NCBI GenBank assembly: GCA_049518415.1
Contig: JBEKRX010000010.1
Location: forward strand, 1 to 64,000
Reading direction: 5' to 3'
DNA: 64,000 nt
Source of the DNA: CAVQND01 sp049518415
Lineage (GTDB): Bacteria > Verrucomicrobiota > Verrucomicrobiia > Limisphaerales > UBA8199
The position numbers and the translations under genes were made by a program. Shown here piece by piece: positions 61,655 to 64,000 of this stretch (its first letter is position 1; every line of letters starts with the position of its first letter). A model generated the notes under the pieces. The model saw only the letters and a program-made list of their open reading frames with translations. It was not told the origin of the DNA and did not search any database.

Positions 61655-61853
61655 AAATTTTCCCAATACAGCCAATACAGCCAACAGAGCCAATGGAGCG
61701 TTTGGCACGCGACCCAAAACCTGCTAATACTGTCACCCGGTGAATGCCAAACTGACAGCGCCGCCTCGGTTCGCGCCCGGCCAGGAACCGGTTCCTGCCC
61801 GTTTCCACGCCCGCGCCAGGGGTTTTTGCGCTTATTTCCGCTTATTTCCACTT
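61655..61853. repeat. Dispersed repeat, copy B
   Basis: Similar to 19140-19340 over about 200 bp, with the same ordered landmarks. Here it overlaps the first 38 codons of the downstream propeller gene. Confidence 0.8.
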
Positions 61854-63269
61854 ATCCTTCCGGCACTCTCTCTCGGCTTGTCGGCCTCGGCCGCCATCCC
61901 ACTGGCCGCCCGCTTGGAGCTGTTCGTGGACGATTTCCTAATCGAGCAACTGGACGGCGCCGCCTTGAAACTCCACGAGCCATCGCTCGCGGGCGTGGCC
62001 TTGCGTTTCGACCGGCCCTGGGAAGGGCCGTTCTCCGGCTACGTGACGGTGCTCAAGGACGGGCCCTTGTTCCGCATGTACTACCGGGGTCTGCCCAAAG
62101 CGGGGCGCGACGGCTCGGCGGACGAAGTCACCTGCTACGCTGAAAGCCACGACGGCCTCGCCTGGAGCAAGCCCGCTCTCCGCTTGTTCGAGGTCCAGGG
62201 CACGCGCGACAACAACGTAGTGCTCGCCGGGCAGCCGCCCTTCTCCCACAACTTCGCCCCGTTCCTCGACACCCAGCCCGGCCTGCCAGGCGAGCAACGC
62301 TATAAGGCGCTGGCGGGCACCTCGGAAAAGGGGTTGTTCGGCTTCGTCTCCGCAGACGGTCTGCACTGGCGCAAGCTGCGCGACGCGCCCCTGGTAACCA
62401 AGGGCGCTTTCGACTCGCAAAACGTCGCCTTTTGGTCAGACGCCGAGCAGTGCTATGCGCTCTATCTGCGCACCTGGACGAGCGGCGAGTTCCGCGGGTT
62501 CCGCACCATTAGCCGCGCCACCTCGCCGGACTTCCTGCACTGGTCTGAGCCGCTGGCGATGACCTTCGGCGACACGCCCCCGGAGCATCTCTACACCAGC
62601 CAGACCCATCCCTACTTCCGCGCCCCCCACCTCTACGTGGCGCTGCCGATGCGCTTCCTGCCGGGCCGCAAAGTGCTCACCGATGACCAGGCCCGGGCGC
62701 TGGGTGTGGACCCGGGCTACGCTGGCGACTGCGCGGAAGCCGTCTTCCTGACCAGCCGCGGCGGCACCCGTTTTACACGCACCTTTATGGAAGGCTTTAT
62801 CCGCCCCGGCCTCGACCTCGGCAACTGGGCCTCGCGCGCCGGCCTGACCGCCCAAGGCGTAGTGCCGACCGGCCCAGCCGAGATGTCGCTTTTCAAGCAG
62901 GCGCACTATGCGCAACCCACCTGCCACCTGCTCCGCTACGCGCTCCGTACCGACGGCTTTGTGTCGGTGAATGCGCCCTATCGCGGCGGCGAATTCCGGA
63001 CCCGGCCCTTCACCTTCACAGGCAAGGAACTGCTGCTCAACTTCTCGACCGGCGCCGCCGGCAGCCTCCGCGTCGAAATCCAGGACCCCGACGGCCGGCC
63101 CATCCCCGGCCACACGCTGGCCGATGCCACCGAGGTCATCGGCGATGAAATCGAGCGGGTGGTGTCTTGGAAATCGGGCGCTGACCTGAGCCAGCTCGCC
63201 GGGCAGCCGTTGAAGCTGCGCTTCGTCATGAAGGACGCCGATGTGTTTTCGCTGCGCTTCAGGGAATAA
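61740..63269 (+). CDS. Secreted GH32/GH43/GH117-like beta-propeller protein
   Basis: 509 residues. Residues 1-38 derive from the dispersed repeat, and a signal-like hydrophobic stretch LFPLILPALSLGLSASAAIP follows. The mature domain is a five-bladed-propeller type with LELFVDDFLIEQLDG, VTCYAESHDGLAWSKPAL, GLFGFVSADGLHWRKLRDAP and FRTISRATSPDFLHWSEPL. A C-terminal beta-sandwich (about 400-509, FTGKELLLNFSTGAAGSLRV) is present. Similar proteins are often annotated as glycosyl hydrolase family 32/43-like, but I cannot see a full catalytic triad with certainty. The true start may lie further downstream. Confidence 0.75.
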   Translation: MNAKLTAPPRFAPGQEPVPARFHARARGFCAYFRLFPLILPALSLGLSASAAIPLAARLELFVDDFLIEQLDGAALKLHEPSLAGVALRFDRPWEGPFSGYVTVLKDGPLFRMYYRGLPKAGRDGSADEVTCYAESHDGLAWSKPALRLFEVQGTRDNNVVLAGQPPFSHNFAPFLDTQPGLPGEQRYKALAGTSEKGLFGFVSADGLHWRKLRDAPLVTKGAFDSQNVAFWSDAEQCYALYLRTWTSGEFRGFRTISRATSPDFLHWSEPLAMTFGDTPPEHLYTSQTHPYFRAPHLYVALPMRFLPGRKVLTDDQARALGVDPGYAGDCAEAVFLTSRGGTRFTRTFMEGFIRPGLDLGNWASRAGLTAQGVVPTGPAEMSLFKQAHYAQPTCHLLRYALRTDGFVSVNAPYRGGEFRTRPFTFTGKELLLNFSTGAAGSLRVEIQDPDGRPIPGHTLADATEVIGDEIERVVSWKSGADLSQLAGQPLKLRFVMKDADVFSLRFRE

Positions 63270-63861
63270 TGACCCTGGCAGTGGCTTGGCAGAACAGGAG
63301 CGAGCGCAGCGACAGGCACGGACAGACATGGACGGACACGGACGTCTCGCACTGGCCTGGCAGATGCTGTACGCTGCTATCGTCCGAAATGCCGTAGAGA
63401 GATGGAGCTGCTCCGGGAAAATATTAACGCTTGCGCCCCAGGGCAAAGCGGGTACACTGCTTCAGGTTAGGCGGCGTTCGCGCACGCTGAATAAAAAACA
63501 GGCACTGGATATGTTAGCGGAAGTGGTCATTCCGTGGGTAACTGAGGTGTGCGACTTCCTGCACGTTGACCTTCGGATTCTCACCCTGTTCTTCCTGGTG
63601 ACACTTCCATTGCCGATTCTGTGGGCGTTGCGCTGGTTGTGGCGCACGTTGGCGCGGCTGCACGCGATGGACAATCCTGAGTGCGAGGCCTACCGGGAAG
63701 AGGTTGAGCACGGGCGAATGGAGCGGTTCGGATGCATTCGCCATCCTCCGCCCAAGGCGCATGCACCAGGCCGCTGAGGGCGGTGGCTTTGAGGTTTGGA
63801 GGCGGCCGATGATGGCGACTCTCGCCAGAGAGCCGCTAGGGATTCGACAAGTGACTTAGAC
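63270..63861. other. Repeat-rich region with one possible small gene
   Basis: The left part contains GGACAGACATGGACGGACAC, a tandem-like tract of a kind repeated in related genomes. A small plus-strand frame from ATG 63511 to 63777 is listed separately. Nothing else is recognised. Confidence 0.4.
63511..63777 (+). CDS. Possible small membrane protein
   Basis: 88 residues. A hydrophobic segment (about 21-42, LTLFFLVTLPLPILWALRWLW) could span the membrane, and a hydrophilic tail (NPECEAYREEVEHGRMERFG) follows. The frame continues upstream, but sequence before 63511 looks non-coding. No family is recognised; existence is uncertain. Confidence 0.35.
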   Translation: MLAEVVIPWVTEVCDFLHVDLRILTLFFLVTLPLPILWALRWLWRTLARLHAMDNPECEAYREEVEHGRMERFGCIRHPPPKAHAPGR

Positions 63862-64000
63862 GCTGGCCGACACCCGGCGTGCGGAATCCAGCGCATGTGA
63901 TACACCCGCCCCGGCTCTGCTTCGCATAAAATCTCACCCAAATGAGACGGAGAGTAGAATTATGAACAGGGAGCGGAGAGTTTTTGCAAGCGCCATCCGA
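63862..64000. repeat. 139-bp direct repeat, copy 2
   Basis: Matches 60303-60441 with few substitutions and no length difference; runs to the window edge, so the duplication may be longer. Confidence 0.9.
63962..64000 (+). CDS. Excisionase-like protein, N-terminal fragment (paralogue)
   Basis: Thirteen codons, MNRERRVFASAIR, differ by only two residues from the start of the 60403 gene. A GGAGAG site precedes the ATG. The gene continues beyond the window and may be the intact version of the disrupted 60403 copy. Confidence 0.6.
   Translation, partial: MNRERRVFASAIR

Overview
The window is GC-rich and densely coded apart from a few lower-GC or repeat-filled gaps. It most resembles a Verrucomicrobiota chromosome, possibly the Pedosphaera/Limisphaera side. 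This is inferred from gene content, not proven: a prepilin-type protein with an H-X9-DG motif, an ECF sigma factor with a membrane and coiled-coil extension, a Ser/Thr kinase fused to WD40 repeats, BamB-like beta-propellers, a MoxR/DUF58/vWA operon and many secreted carbohydrate-active enzymes.

Region by region. 1-9 kb: start of a small heat-shock protein gene, then a central-carbon block with a LarA-like racemase and a lipoate ligase divergent from a complete pyruvate dehydrogenase set (E1, E2, E3). 9.0-10.9 kb: a palindromic repeat, tRNA-Pro(GGG), and a frameshifted SEC-C protein gene lying between the tRNA 3' end and a direct repeat of it, which looks like an integration scar. 10.9-15 kb: a tightly coupled operon of an antitoxin-like protein, a glycosyltransferase-like protein and a WD40 kinase. 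15-22.3 kb: two BamB-like propellers, the sigma factor with a small membrane partner, an IS4-type transposase remnant, a dispersed repeat and a URO-D family enzyme. 22.4-26.4 kb: an accessory island with a PIN toxin pair, an IS1-type transposase, a HARE-HTH-like protein and a GIY-YIG-like protein preceded by a strongly folding leader. 26.5-38.5 kb: a Tat-exported oxidoreductase-like protein, a GT2 enzyme, CE15 and CE1-type esterases, a four-gene exopolysaccharide set (sugar transferase, UDP-galactopyranose mutase, GT4, GT26) and a GH27 fusion protein. 38.8-48.6 kb: MoxR, DUF58, BatA-like and vWA proteins (the last with an inserted PA14 domain), then GH127. 48.9-55.4 kb: prepilin-like protein, pyruvate phosphate dikinase, transaldolase and an iron alcohol dehydrogenase. 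55.5-64 kb: two unassigned secreted TIM-barrel proteins, then a second accessory zone with an excisionase-like gene, a HigBA pair, a truncated tRNA-Gly, a dispersed repeat, a GH32/43-like propeller protein, and a 139-bp direct repeat that starts a second excisionase-like gene at the window edge.

Together the genes describe a heterotroph that cleaves plant or algal polysaccharides outside the cytoplasm (glucuronoyl and feruloyl-type esterases, alpha-galactosidase, beta-L-arabinofuranosidase, several orphan hydrolases), routes carbon through pyruvate, and makes its own surface polysaccharide. The most unusual material lies in the repeats, the tRNA-associated scars, the structured leader of the GIY-YIG gene, the PA14 insertion and the uncharacterised hydrolase pair.
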